NCBI GenBank assembly: GCA_934149275.1
Contig: CAKPEG010000002.1
Location: forward strand, 105,953 to 169,952
From: an uncultured Clostridia bacterium
GTDB lineage: Bacteria > Bacillota > Clostridia > TANB77 > CAG-508
Reading direction: 5' to 3'
Length of the DNA: 64,000 bases
The notes beneath the pieces were generated by a model. The model was not told where the DNA came from, ran no database searches, and saw nothing but the letters and a program-made list of their open reading frames with translations. Shown here piece after piece: positions 35,947 to 43,595 of the stretch. The translations under genes and the position numbers were made by a program. Positions within the stretch are counted from its first letter, which is position 1. Every line of letters begins with the position of its first letter.

Positions 35947-36348
35947 TTAGAATTCCCAGTTGATAGTGAATTCGCATTTATCGTTGTCGTAATCGTGTCC
36001 ACCGTAACGGAACTGTATTGAGTTTAAAGCCATTATGTTGAGATCATGTAAGATGTCTTTAATAAAGTTATCAGCTTCTTCAATGTTTTCGGGTCCGAAA
36101 GTGTCACTTTCAATGTTACAATCATGCGGCGAAAGTGTGATTGTTATTGGCTTGAATGAAATACTGCAGTGTGGTGTATAGTGTTTGTTGTCAATCAAGT
36201 CTGACCGTTTTAATTGTTTTACAATTGAAAGTGCTTGATCAGTTTTGGTTTTACTCCAGAAATTCATTTGCAGAATTCCCATTTGTAAAGTAACCGAAAA
36301 CTTTGGGAGATTTTCAAGTGTTGCATTGAAAATTTGTAATAGTGTCAT
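35947..36348 (-). CDS. protein of unknown function
   Basis: 133 residues, not recognised, no membrane segment. Begins MTLLQIFNATLENLPKFSV; the C-terminus has a Tyr/Gly/His/Asp cluster (FRYGGHDYDND). Like its neighbour, it has higher G/C codon use. AAGGAGGTTCATT precedes the ATG. It has its own promoter, near-identical to that of the 34369-35709 gene, and its own strong terminator, so the two form separate units that are probably controlled together. Confidence 0.65.
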   Translation of the reverse strand: MTLLQIFNATLENLPKFSVTLQMGILQMNFWSKTKTDQALSIVKQLKRSDLIDNKHYTPHCSISFKPITITLSPHDCNIESDTFGPENIEEADNFIKDILHDLNIMALNSIQFRYGGHDYDNDKCEFTINWEF

Positions 36349-36368
36349 AATGAACCTCCTTGTATTAC

Positions 36369-36460
36369 TTGGAGGTATTACCCTCCAAGATTTGAAAAAT
36401 CCCTTTGGGTAACTAAAAATATCTAGGTATTATTGTAGCACACTTAACATAATATTACAA
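36369..36460 (-). promoter_or_regulatory. promoter and leader hairpin of the 35947-36348 gene
   Basis: On the minus strand: TTGTAA (36455-36460), 17-base spacer, TACAAT (36432-36437), then leader hairpin TTGGAGG / CCTCCAA (36369-36388). Lies in the 354-base gap before the next plus gene. Confidence 0.7.
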
Positions 36461-36562
36461 GTTTTTAATTTATACTGTGTAAATTTACTGGACTTCTAGA
36501 AATAAATTATTATATAGTATATAATTTGTGAGAAAGATATAAAGAAAGAAGAAAATAGTATA

Positions 36563-36592
36563 TGCATATAAATGATAAAGGATTTATATGCA
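36563..36592. promoter_or_regulatory. perfect 11-bp inverted repeat upstream of the 36703 gene
   Basis: TGCATATAAAT / ATTTATATGCA with an eight-base loop and no T run, ahead of an extended -10 TGCTATAAT near 36640. It could be an operator or an RNA hairpin. Confidence 0.45.
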
Positions 36593-36702
36593 GTTAAACA
36601 TTATGGTATTATAAATACTAATATAGAATAGTTGTTGAATGCTATAATGAAAGTTAAAGAGAAATTAAAAAATTATATTTATATTGAAAGGAGAATATTT
36701 GT

Positions 36703-37404
36703 ATGTTGAAAGAGGAAACTTTAAAGTTGTTAAATTCATATGATATTGATTTTAAAAATGTATTTTCTATATGTATTGGAAAAACTTTTTTATATCAAAA
36801 AAGATTTATTGATTATATAGGAAAGTATAATAACTGGAATACTAATCTAGAAGAAGGAATTTTAAAATTAGATGATAGAATATTTAATGTTGAATACATA
36901 GGAACAACAAGTGTATCAGATAATTTTTGGTATTCTTCTGAATTAGAAAGAGTGATACCAGATGAATATGTTGATTTAAAAATTAATACAAGAAAAATTA
37001 TGCAAGATTTGAATTTGGAAAACTTTACTGAAGGAAAAATAGAACTAAAAGATGATATAAACGGCTATAATTTATCTATGGTTTATATTGCATTTGCTCC
37101 AGAAAATGTTGCGTATTTTTGTGGTTCAGGTGATACATCAATTTATATGTTTGTAAAAAATTTACCTGAAGATATTTTCAAGAAAATGAATTCTATTGAA
37201 TTTTCAAATTGCGTGATGGAAATAATTTCAGAATTTAATGTTAATCATAAGTTAATGATTAAAGCTTTGTTAAATGAAAATGAGATTGAATATAGCGATA
37301 ATCAAAACAATATTGTTGCAAAGTTTAATGATAAATCAATTCTAACTATTGAATTTGATAACAATAATTTATTGAGGAATATTTCAGGAAATTTAAGTTT
37401 ATAG
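36703..37404 (+). CDS. protein of unknown function (possibly DUF6882-like)
   Basis: 233 residues. A Trp/Tyr-containing centre (EYIGTTSVSDNFWYSSELER) loosely resembles the IGT-S-TWxWxW pattern of DUF6882 proteins; the match is from memory and weak. No signal peptide or membrane segment. The codon use is strongly A/T. GAAAGGAG precedes the ATG. It is monocistronic in accessory DNA. Confidence 0.6.
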   Translation: MLKEETLKLLNSYDIDFKNVFSICIGKTFLYQKRFIDYIGKYNNWNTNLEEGILKLDDRIFNVEYIGTTSVSDNFWYSSELERVIPDEYVDLKINTRKIMQDLNLENFTEGKIELKDDINGYNLSMVYIAFAPENVAYFCGSGDTSIYMFVKNLPEDIFKKMNSIEFSNCVMEIISEFNVNHKLMIKALLNENEIEYSDNQNNIVAKFNDKSILTIEFDNNNLLRNISGNLSL

Positions 37405-37737
37405 TAAATATGATGAAAAAATATAGATAAAACAATTACTTTGGGATATTTACATGATATTGGCAAGTATATATTTTTAGTATACTTAGAATTTTCGAAA
37501 TTGTCAACGATATAAAAAATTATATTTTCTAAGATAGTAATAAATTAAGATATGTTAATTTTTATAGTGTTTTATAAACTTTTATAAAGTTTTATAGCAT
37601 GGAGCGAATCGCATACAAGTTACGAACTAAGTTCTCTTTCTAAAAATATTATATACAAAATTTTCACGAATTTCAATGAAAGTATATAAAGTTATCAAAT
37701 TAAATGATATAATTATTCCTGTTAGGAGAGGGTAGTA
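37405..37737. other. 333-base AT-rich gap without a recognised gene
   Basis: I see no gene. Short direct repeats (TTTTATAAAC, TTTTATAAAG, TTTTATAGC near 37566-37600) and an ATATAAT near 37708 that could serve as the -10 of the next small gene. Confidence 0.4.
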
Positions 37738-37935
37738 ATGTTATCAAACTTAGATTGTTCAATATTAAAAGAGTTAGATAGACAAAATATAAAATCAGAT
37801 GTTATTTCAGTAGTAATGAATAGACTAGATACTAATGATAAGAAAAATGATTTTCTTTCATTTATGATTGATAACAGAAATGTCCTTATATCTTTAAAAG
37901 ATATTTTTAGTGAATTAAATCTAATCACTAAATAG
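37738..37935 (+). CDS. small protein of unknown function
   Basis: 65 residues, MLSNLDCSILKELDRQNIKS to FSELNLITK, helical and charged, one Cys. Support comes from AGGAGAGGG directly before the ATG and a candidate -10 upstream. An overlapping minus-strand frame has no ribosome site. Not recognised. Confidence 0.5.
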   Translation: MLSNLDCSILKELDRQNIKSDVISVVMNRLDTNDKKNDFLSFMIDNRNVLISLKDIFSELNLITK

Positions 37936-38039
37936 TAATTTGTATAAGAAATTATATTAGTAAATGAAATAAATTTAATAAAAAATTAATTGTTTTTGTA
38001 TATATATATATGTATAATATGCTAAAGGAGAGTTTATAA

Positions 38040-38993
38040 ATGAGAGGTTGTAATAAAAAGAAAAAAGCAAAGTATATAGTAATAGTTTTTTTTGCAATAA
38101 TAATACTTGGAAGATTTTTTATACCTTGGGCGATTGAACCAGAAAATTTTAGAGATACAAAAAATAAAATAAATAGTTTTATAAACAGATATACTATACC
38201 AGATTCATATAATGCAAAATCATTGATAGCGGTTGATCTTTCAAATAATAACGATTTTGTTTCTAAAAGAGAAAATGAACAACAAACTCCTGCAAGTTTA
38301 GCTAAATTATTTGTTATTGACTATGCAACAACACTCGTTGATTTAGATGATGTAGTTTTGGCAAAAAATGAAGCAATTTCATTAACAAAACAAGGTTCAT
38401 CTGTTGCAAACATTAAAGAAAAGAAATATTATGTTAAAAATTTATTTGCTGCAATGTTAGTACCATCAGGGAATGATGCAGCCTATGTATTAGCTGATTA
38501 TTGTGGAGGTATTATATCTCCTAAAGCTACTACTAGCAAAGAGCGAATAGAAGTCTTTATGAAAAACTTGAATGAATATTTAAAACAAAATGATTATAAG
38601 GATACTATTTTATATGATCCAAGTGGATTTGATACAGAAGCCCATACAACTGTATTAGACTTAAAAGAAGTTGTAATGGATTTATTAAAGAATGAATGGT
38701 TTAAGGATATAGTTTCTCAAACTTCATATACAGCAACTTTACCAGATGGTAGCATGCAGACTTGGAAAAATACAAATACATTCCTTGATCCTACATCAGA
38801 ATATTATAACAAAAATGTAATTGGTGTAAAAACAGGTTCTTTATCTGATGATTTTAATTTAGTAGTATTATATAAAAAGCATGGAAAAGAATTTTTGATA
38901 TGTAGTTTAGGTTCACAATCTAATTATTCACGATATGATGATGTTAATTATGTTTTAAAAACAATAGATGAATCAGATTATTTGAAAAAGTAA
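38040..38993 (+). CDS. D-alanyl-D-alanine carboxypeptidase (PBP5-like, S11)
   Basis: 317 residues. An uncleaved N-terminal membrane helix (KYIVIVFFAIIILGRFFIPW) holds the enzyme outside the cell. Catalytic motifs are in order: SLAK (S86, K89), SGN (res ~143-145) and KTGS (GVKTGSLSD, ~res 265). It trims the terminal D-Ala of peptidoglycan stem peptides. No C-terminal amphipathic anchor, unlike classical DacA. AAAGGAG precedes the ATG. It is paired with a VanZ-family gene 15-30 bases downstream. Confidence 0.9.
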   Translation: MRGCNKKKKAKYIVIVFFAIIILGRFFIPWAIEPENFRDTKNKINSFINRYTIPDSYNAKSLIAVDLSNNNDFVSKRENEQQTPASLAKLFVIDYATTLVDLDDVVLAKNEAISLTKQGSSVANIKEKKYYVKNLFAAMLVPSGNDAAYVLADYCGGIISPKATTSKERIEVFMKNLNEYLKQNDYKDTILYDPSGFDTEAHTTVLDLKEVVMDLLKNEWFKDIVSQTSYTATLPDGSMQTWKNTNTFLDPTSEYYNKNVIGVKTGSLSDDFNLVVLYKKHGKEFLICSLGSQSNYSRYDDVNYVLKTIDESDYLKK

Positions 38994-39023
38994 GTTAAAA
39001 TAAAGGAGATGATTATTATAGAA

Positions 39024-39629
39024 GTGATATATAGCATTTTATGTGCTGTTTTACCGTGTACCATTTACTTTACAGCAAGAAAAAGGAAAGGGTATCATTT
39101 ATCAATTTTAGCAATGCTAATTTTCGTTTTATATCTTTGGAAAGTATATGATTTAACTGGTGCAGGAGGTTTAACAAATATATTTTATGCACCAAAAGGT
39201 GGAGATAATACATCAATTATTCAAGCTAATATTAATCTCATCCCTTTTAACATCATAGAGAAAACTTTTTACTTAAATATTTTAATGCTTGTTCCTTTTG
39301 GATTTTTAGTTCCTTTTATTTGGAAGAACTATCGTAAATTTTATAAAATATTATTTTTAGGGGCAGGTTTTTCATTAATGATAGAAATATCTCAATTAAT
39401 CACGAACCGTACAACTGATGTCAATGATTTAATTGCTAATACAATGGGTGCATTAATCGGATATATTATTTGGCAAATAGTTTCATTATGTTTTGGAGAG
39501 TATTTAAAAAAGCCTGTAAAAGGTAAGAGTGATGTAATATGGTATATACTTTTAAGCTTTTTGGGTATGTTTTTCTTATATTATCCTTTTTGGTTTGCTT
39601 GGAATATTGAACCGCTTATTTTTCAATAA
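39024..39629 (+). CDS. VanZ-family membrane protein
   Basis: 201 residues with about five transmembrane helices. The VanZ signature is present: LNILMLVPFGFLVPFIW and MIEISQLITNRTTDVNDLI, ANTMGALIGYIIW. VanZ of Tn1546 gives low-level teicoplanin resistance; stand-alone homologues have unknown roles. The ATG at 39009 touches AAGGAG; the GTG at 39024, correctly spaced behind GGAGATGAT, is preferred. Its pairing with a D,D-carboxypeptidase echoes vanY-vanZ, but no vanHAX or vanRS genes are present, so resistance cannot be claimed. Confidence 0.82.
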   Translation: MIYSILCAVLPCTIYFTARKRKGYHLSILAMLIFVLYLWKVYDLTGAGGLTNIFYAPKGGDNTSIIQANINLIPFNIIEKTFYLNILMLVPFGFLVPFIWKNYRKFYKILFLGAGFSLMIEISQLITNRTTDVNDLIANTMGALIGYIIWQIVSLCFGEYLKKPVKGKSDVIWYILLSFLGMFFLYYPFWFAWNIEPLIFQ

Positions 39630-39680
39630 AATAAATTTTCAAAACATATAAATTACAATTAAATAGAAAGGACTAGAAAT

Positions 39681-40178
39681 ATGAAAATAGCAATTGTGTA
39701 TTCAAGTAATACAGGGAATACTAAAATTATAGCTGAAGCTATAAAAGAAGAATTAAGTAATGAAGATATAGTTTATTTTGGAAAAACAGAAAATAACATA
39801 GAGGCTGATATATATATTGTGGGTTCTTGGACAGATAAAGGAAATTGTTCAAGTGAAATAAAAGAATTTTTAACAAAATTAAATTACAAAAAAATTGCAT
39901 ATTTTGGAACAGCAGGTTTTGGAGGACAAGTAGAATATTATCAAACATTGTTTAATAGAGTAAAAGAAAATATAAATGATACAAATCAGATATTAGGATA
40001 TTTTTATTGTCAGGGAAAAATGCCAATTGGTATCAGAAGTAGATATGAACAACTAATAAAAGAACATCCAGAAGATAGAAATTTAGAAGTTAGTATAAAA
40101 AACTTTGATGAGTCATTAAAACATCCAAACAAAAAAGATATAGAACAAGTAAAAGAGTGGATAGATTCAATTATATAG
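39681..40178 (+). CDS. flavodoxin-family protein
   Basis: 165 residues. MKIAIVYSSNTGNTKIIAEA is the FMN-phosphate loop; YIVGSWTDKGNCSSEIKEFL and YFGTAGFGGQVEYY supply the remaining FMN contacts. Acts as a low-potential electron carrier. It resembles small flavodoxins that accompany flavin reductases (the BilS type is one such group), but no reductase partner is adjacent. AAAGGAC-like site before the ATG. Confidence 0.85.
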   Translation: MKIAIVYSSNTGNTKIIAEAIKEELSNEDIVYFGKTENNIEADIYIVGSWTDKGNCSSEIKEFLTKLNYKKIAYFGTAGFGGQVEYYQTLFNRVKENINDTNQILGYFYCQGKMPIGIRSRYEQLIKEHPEDRNLEVSIKNFDESLKHPNKKDIEQVKEWIDSII

Positions 40179-40202
40179 TGATTTTGAAAGAAGAAATATT
40201 TT

Positions 40203-40274
40203 ATGTGGATTTTATATGCTTTTGGCTCTGCATTTTTTGCAGGAATAACAGCAATACTTATATTAAAAAAATAA
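40203..40274 (+). pseudogene. N-terminal remnant of an EamA/DMT transporter
   Basis: A 23-residue frame reading MWILYAFGSAFFAGITAILI, then LKK and stop. This is the typical first helix of EamA-family drug/metabolite transporters, which normally continue for ~280 residues. Nothing resembling the rest follows; the next 40 bases lead to an unrelated gene. A deletion remnant is the simplest reading. Confidence 0.6.
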
Positions 40275-40313
40275 ACTTATAGTAGAAATGGTAATTTATA
40301 TTGGAGGTATATT

Positions 40314-40745
40314 ATGAGAAAAGAAGTAAAAATAGCTTTAGTTGTATTAGGAATTATATTATTAGTTGGAATTATTGTGGGAATATTCTTAAATTCAAAC
40401 AAAAGAAATTATGAATTGAATTTGCCACAACAAGAAAAATTATCAAGTATAGTTATTAAAAGCAATACAAATAGTGCAGAAGTTACAGATAATGAAGAAA
40501 TAAAGGATATTATCTATGTTTTAAGTGAAAGTGGAAATGGAAGAACTACAAAAGAGGAAAGCATACAAGACTATCCTGTTAATTCCGATAATATAGTGCA
40601 AGTTAATTTTGTATTTAATGAAAGTGGAGAATCTACATTGTTTGTTTATATGAAAAATGGAAATTATTATTTAGAGCAACCATACAATGGTATTTATAGA
40701 ATAAATGGAGATGCGTATAATTCAATAGAAAAATTTATTAGATAA
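40314..40745 (+). CDS. membrane-anchored protein, DUF5301-like
   Basis: 143 residues: one N-terminal helix (IALVVLGIILLVGIIVGIFL) and an outer domain starting LNLPQQEKLSSIVIKSNTNS, a pattern I associate with DUF5301 proteins of Clostridia (recalled, not searched). GGAGGT precedes the ATG. Function unknown. Confidence 0.65.
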   Translation: MRKEVKIALVVLGIILLVGIIVGIFLNSNKRNYELNLPQQEKLSSIVIKSNTNSAEVTDNEEIKDIIYVLSESGNGRTTKEESIQDYPVNSDNIVQVNFVFNESGESTLFVYMKNGNYYLEQPYNGIYRINGDAYNSIEKFIR

Positions 40746-40787
40746 ATTACAAGTTGTATTAATAATTAATAAATTTTAAAAAAAGAC

Positions 40788-40909
40788 TTACACAAAATAA
40801 AAAAATATGCTATAATCATAAAAAACAGAGATATATTAGGTTATAATTGGAAACGCACATTATTTAAAATAATGATAACGAACAACACAAATTATATGTG
40901 TTGTTTTTT
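40788..40909 (+). promoter_or_regulatory. promoter and structured leader with terminator before the 40946 gene
   Basis: TTACAC (40788-40793), 17-base spacer, extended -10 TGCTATAAT (TATAAT 40811-40816). A leader of ~60 bases follows with hairpin CATTATT / AATAATG enclosed by GTTAT / ATAAC, then an intrinsic terminator AACAACACA / TGTGTTGTT with six T (40881-40909), 36 bases before the ATG. This is an attenuator layout. Confidence 0.6.
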
Positions 40910-40945
40910 GATGTTTAAAATTATTTTAGAAAGGGGTTTTTAATT

Positions 40946-41413
40946 ATGCCAAAAACAAAATTTCAAGATTTTGTATATACTATTATTATGGTAATATGTA
41001 TGGTATATACAATGATTTGCTATAATGTAGCAGTAAACACAGGAGGACTAACAAATCAAGTATTTGTAGCAGCACTAGGAGAATTGCCAATAATGGGAGC
41101 AATTGCATTTATATTAGAATTTTTCTTTATAGGAAAACTATCACAAAAATTAGCATTTAGACTTGTAGATCCAAGAAAAGATAAGCCGATTTTTGTAACA
41201 TTAGCAATATCAACAATGATAGTATGCTTAATGTGTCCAATAATGAGCTTTTTTGGAAGCATATTATTTAGCTTTGATGGTATGTCAAATGTAATATCAA
41301 GATGGTTGCAAATATGTGTTTTGAACTTTCCAATGGCATTGTGTTCACAATTATTTTATATTGGACCTTTTGTTAGGTTTATATTTAATAGCATATTTAA
41401 AAATAAAGCATAA
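40946..41413 (+). CDS. DUF2798-family membrane protein
   Basis: 155 residues with four transmembrane helices in two similar halves (FVYTIIMVICMVYTMICYNV and FVTLAISTMIVCLMCPIMSF), typical of DUF2798 proteins. Function unknown. GAAAGGGG precedes the ATG. Expression is probably controlled by the leader upstream. Confidence 0.75.
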   Translation: MPKTKFQDFVYTIIMVICMVYTMICYNVAVNTGGLTNQVFVAALGELPIMGAIAFILEFFFIGKLSQKLAFRLVDPRKDKPIFVTLAISTMIVCLMCPIMSFFGSILFSFDGMSNVISRWLQICVLNFPMALCSQLFYIGPFVRFIFNSIFKNKA

Positions 41414-41438
41414 CAAATTCTTTTATAATAGTAGCGAA

Positions 41439-41480
41439 AAATTACAATTTAGTAATTAGTTAGAAAAATAGTAAGTTGTA
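41439..41480. repeat. 42-bp direct repeat, left copy
   Basis: Matches 43466-43507 at 41 of 42 positions (starts AAATTACAATTTAGTAATTA). The pair flanks the sigma/membrane fusion gene. Confidence 0.75.
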
Positions 41481-41579
41481 GGGGGAGATATAATCTCTCT
41501 TAAATTTTATAAAAAAAATTAAAGAAAATGAAACTTTTCTGATTTTCATCTGTTTGTATATATGAAAGCAGGGTAAGAT

Positions 41580-43292
41580 ATGGAAAAAGATTTAGATATA
41601 AAATTATATAATGAATATTTAGATGGAGAAAAAGGTGCTTTTGAATTGCTATATAACAAGTATAAAGATAAAATACAATACTTTGTTTACAATATAGTAA
41701 AAGATTATCAAAAAGCCGAAGATATTACTCAAGATGTGTTTGTTTATGTTATGCAAAATAAAATTAAAGAGGGCTATACTTTTAAATATTATATTTATTT
41801 AGTTGCTAAAAGTAGAGCATATAATCAAATAAATATGGAAAAAAGAAGAACAGAAATAAATGGAGAATACATCTTAAATGGAGCAGAACAAGTAGGACAA
41901 GATGTAGCAGAAATTGTAACAAAGAATGAAAAAAGACAAGAAATAATAAAAGCAATAGATATGTTAGATGATAGATATAAAAATGCAATATATTTAGTAA
42001 AAATTGAAGAATTAACATATCAAGAAACTGCACAAATACTTGGAGAGTCAATTCAAAATGTAAAAAATCTTATCCATAGAGGCAAAAAAGAATTGCGAAA
42101 AATTCTAATAAAGAAAGGATTTGATGAAATGAATAAAGTTACAAAGGTAATTATAGCAATATTATGTATAAGTTTTGCACTTGCTGGAGGAGTATATGCT
42201 ACAATGAAAATTATTGAAAGTTTTACAGGAAAAGCACAAATAACACCTACATATACAAGTAAATTATCAACGATGGATAGCAATAAAGTTTGGGTTGGTA
42301 CTTTTAATCTAGTATGGAATGATTTTATGAATGATGTCGTAAAAGGTAAAATTGAATTTGTAGATGGAGAGTCAGAACTTGCAAACGAATTAAACAAACA
42401 GAGTTTTAAAGTGAATCAATTATCGGAAAATTCATATTTTAAAATACACGGACAGGCAGTAGGAGAAGATTTAAAAAATAAAATTAAAATTGGAATAAAA
42501 CAAAAATTTAATGAAGATAGTAAACTAATAGATAAAATTGATTGGAACGATTCAAACGGATATGTGTTGTATGCAATGCTAAAGAAAGAATTTGAATTTT
42601 TAGAACCATTTTCAACAGCAATGGGAAGTATAGAATTTAAAAATTCAGAAAATAGAGTAAAATGCTTTGGAGTAGATAGTAGTAATAATCCAGTGGCAAG
42701 TAAAAATGTTGAAATATTATTTTATAATTCAGAAAATGATTTTGCAATTAAATTGAAAACGAAAAATGGAGAAGAAGTTATTTTATATAAAACTACTGGA
42801 GAAAATAAATCCTTTGAAGAAAATTATAAAGAATTAGAAGAACAACAAAGTAAATACTCTGGAAAAAGTACATTTGAAGAAAGTGATATGTTAAGAATAC
42901 CATTTATAAAAGTTAATGATGAAATAAATTATGATGAATTATGTGGTAGAGAAATAAAGAATAGTAATTATTATATAAAACAAGCAATTCAAACGATTGA
43001 TTTTGAATTAAATAATGTAGGTGGAAGTGTAAAAAGTGAGGCAGTTATAGATGCTACAATGAAAGAATGGGGCGATAAATCAAGAAAAATGATATTTGAT
43101 AGTGATTTCATATTGTACTTAAAGGAAGAAAATAAGGATCAACCATATTTTGCATTAAAAGTAGATAATACCGAAGTATTATTAGCAGATGAAACAAGAA
43201 TAAAAATTGAAGAAGATGACAAAGAAGAAATCGAAATAACTGAAAATACCATAACTAATACATCGACTTCACAAACCAATAATAGAAAATAA
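41580..43292 (+). CDS. ECF sigma factor fused to a transmembrane C-terminal domain
   Basis: 570 residues. Region 2 (res ~10-75, FELLYNKYKDKIQYFVYNIV; DYQKAEDITQDVFVYVM) and region 4 (res ~115-170, YQETAQILGESIQNVKNLIH) form an extracytoplasmic-function sigma factor. At res ~184 begins MNKVTKVIIAILCISFALAG, a transmembrane helix, then a ~350-residue outer domain. The Met at 42129 has AAAGGA nine bases upstream, so it may also be a separate start for the membrane part. Upstream TGAAAC at 41529 could be a self-recognised -35. The C-terminus looks cut short by a one-base shift. Confidence 0.8.
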   Translation: MEKDLDIKLYNEYLDGEKGAFELLYNKYKDKIQYFVYNIVKDYQKAEDITQDVFVYVMQNKIKEGYTFKYYIYLVAKSRAYNQINMEKRRTEINGEYILNGAEQVGQDVAEIVTKNEKRQEIIKAIDMLDDRYKNAIYLVKIEELTYQETAQILGESIQNVKNLIHRGKKELRKILIKKGFDEMNKVTKVIIAILCISFALAGGVYATMKIIESFTGKAQITPTYTSKLSTMDSNKVWVGTFNLVWNDFMNDVVKGKIEFVDGESELANELNKQSFKVNQLSENSYFKIHGQAVGEDLKNKIKIGIKQKFNEDSKLIDKIDWNDSNGYVLYAMLKKEFEFLEPFSTAMGSIEFKNSENRVKCFGVDSSNNPVASKNVEILFYNSENDFAIKLKTKNGEEVILYKTTGENKSFEENYKELEEQQSKYSGKSTFEESDMLRIPFIKVNDEINYDELCGREIKNSNYYIKQAIQTIDFELNNVGGSVKSEAVIDATMKEWGDKSRKMIFDSDFILYLKEENKDQPYFALKVDNTEVLLADETRIKIEEDDKEEIEITENTITNTSTSQTNNRK

Positions 43293-43366
43293 TGATACTG
43301 TAGTTAGACAAAATAATACAAGTAATGCAAATGTTACAACAAATTCAAATAACAATGAAAAGTAAA
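43289..43366 (+). pseudogene. frameshifted C-terminal tail of the sigma-fusion gene
   Basis: Past the stop at 43292, a +1-related frame reads NNDTVVRQNNTSNANVTTNS, then NNNEK and stop. This continues the Asn/Thr-rich style of the annotated end (ITNTSTSQTNN). Removing one A from the AAAA tract near 43286-43289 joins them. Confidence 0.6.
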
Positions 43367-43465
43367 AGTTACTTTTAAAGGGAGAAGTTACAAAATCCTA
43401 TCCTCAAAATGTCAATTTAATAAGTATAGAGATATTGAATTAAAAATATTTGTAGATAAAAAGAC

Positions 43466-43507
43466 AAATTACAATTTAGTAATTAGTTAGAAAAATAGTA
43501 ATTTGTA
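43466..43507. repeat. 42-bp direct repeat, right copy
   Basis: Copy of 41439-41480. In this copy the ends ACAAATTAC (43464-43472) and GTAATTTGT (43498-43506) are perfect complements. Confidence 0.75.
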
Positions 43508-43595
43508 AGTGAGGTAGTAATATATGATTTAAAAAAAAAGGCATAAAAGAAGATTAACGAAATTTGGTAAATTATTCTTTTCTGGAATTTTTGGT

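Noticed and set aside
38040..39629. Glycopeptide resistance cluster
   Set aside because: Only a serine carboxypeptidase and a VanZ-like protein are present; no vanH, vanA/B/D, vanX, vanR or vanS.
39681..40178. Bilirubin-reductase flavodoxin (BilS)
   Set aside because: The protein is of a similar small-flavodoxin type, but no bilR-like reductase is nearby, so the specific name is not supported.
40817..40880. Known riboswitch class before the DUF2798 gene
   Set aside because: I tried to fit preQ1, guanidine and SAM consensus cores by eye; none of their conserved motifs is present.
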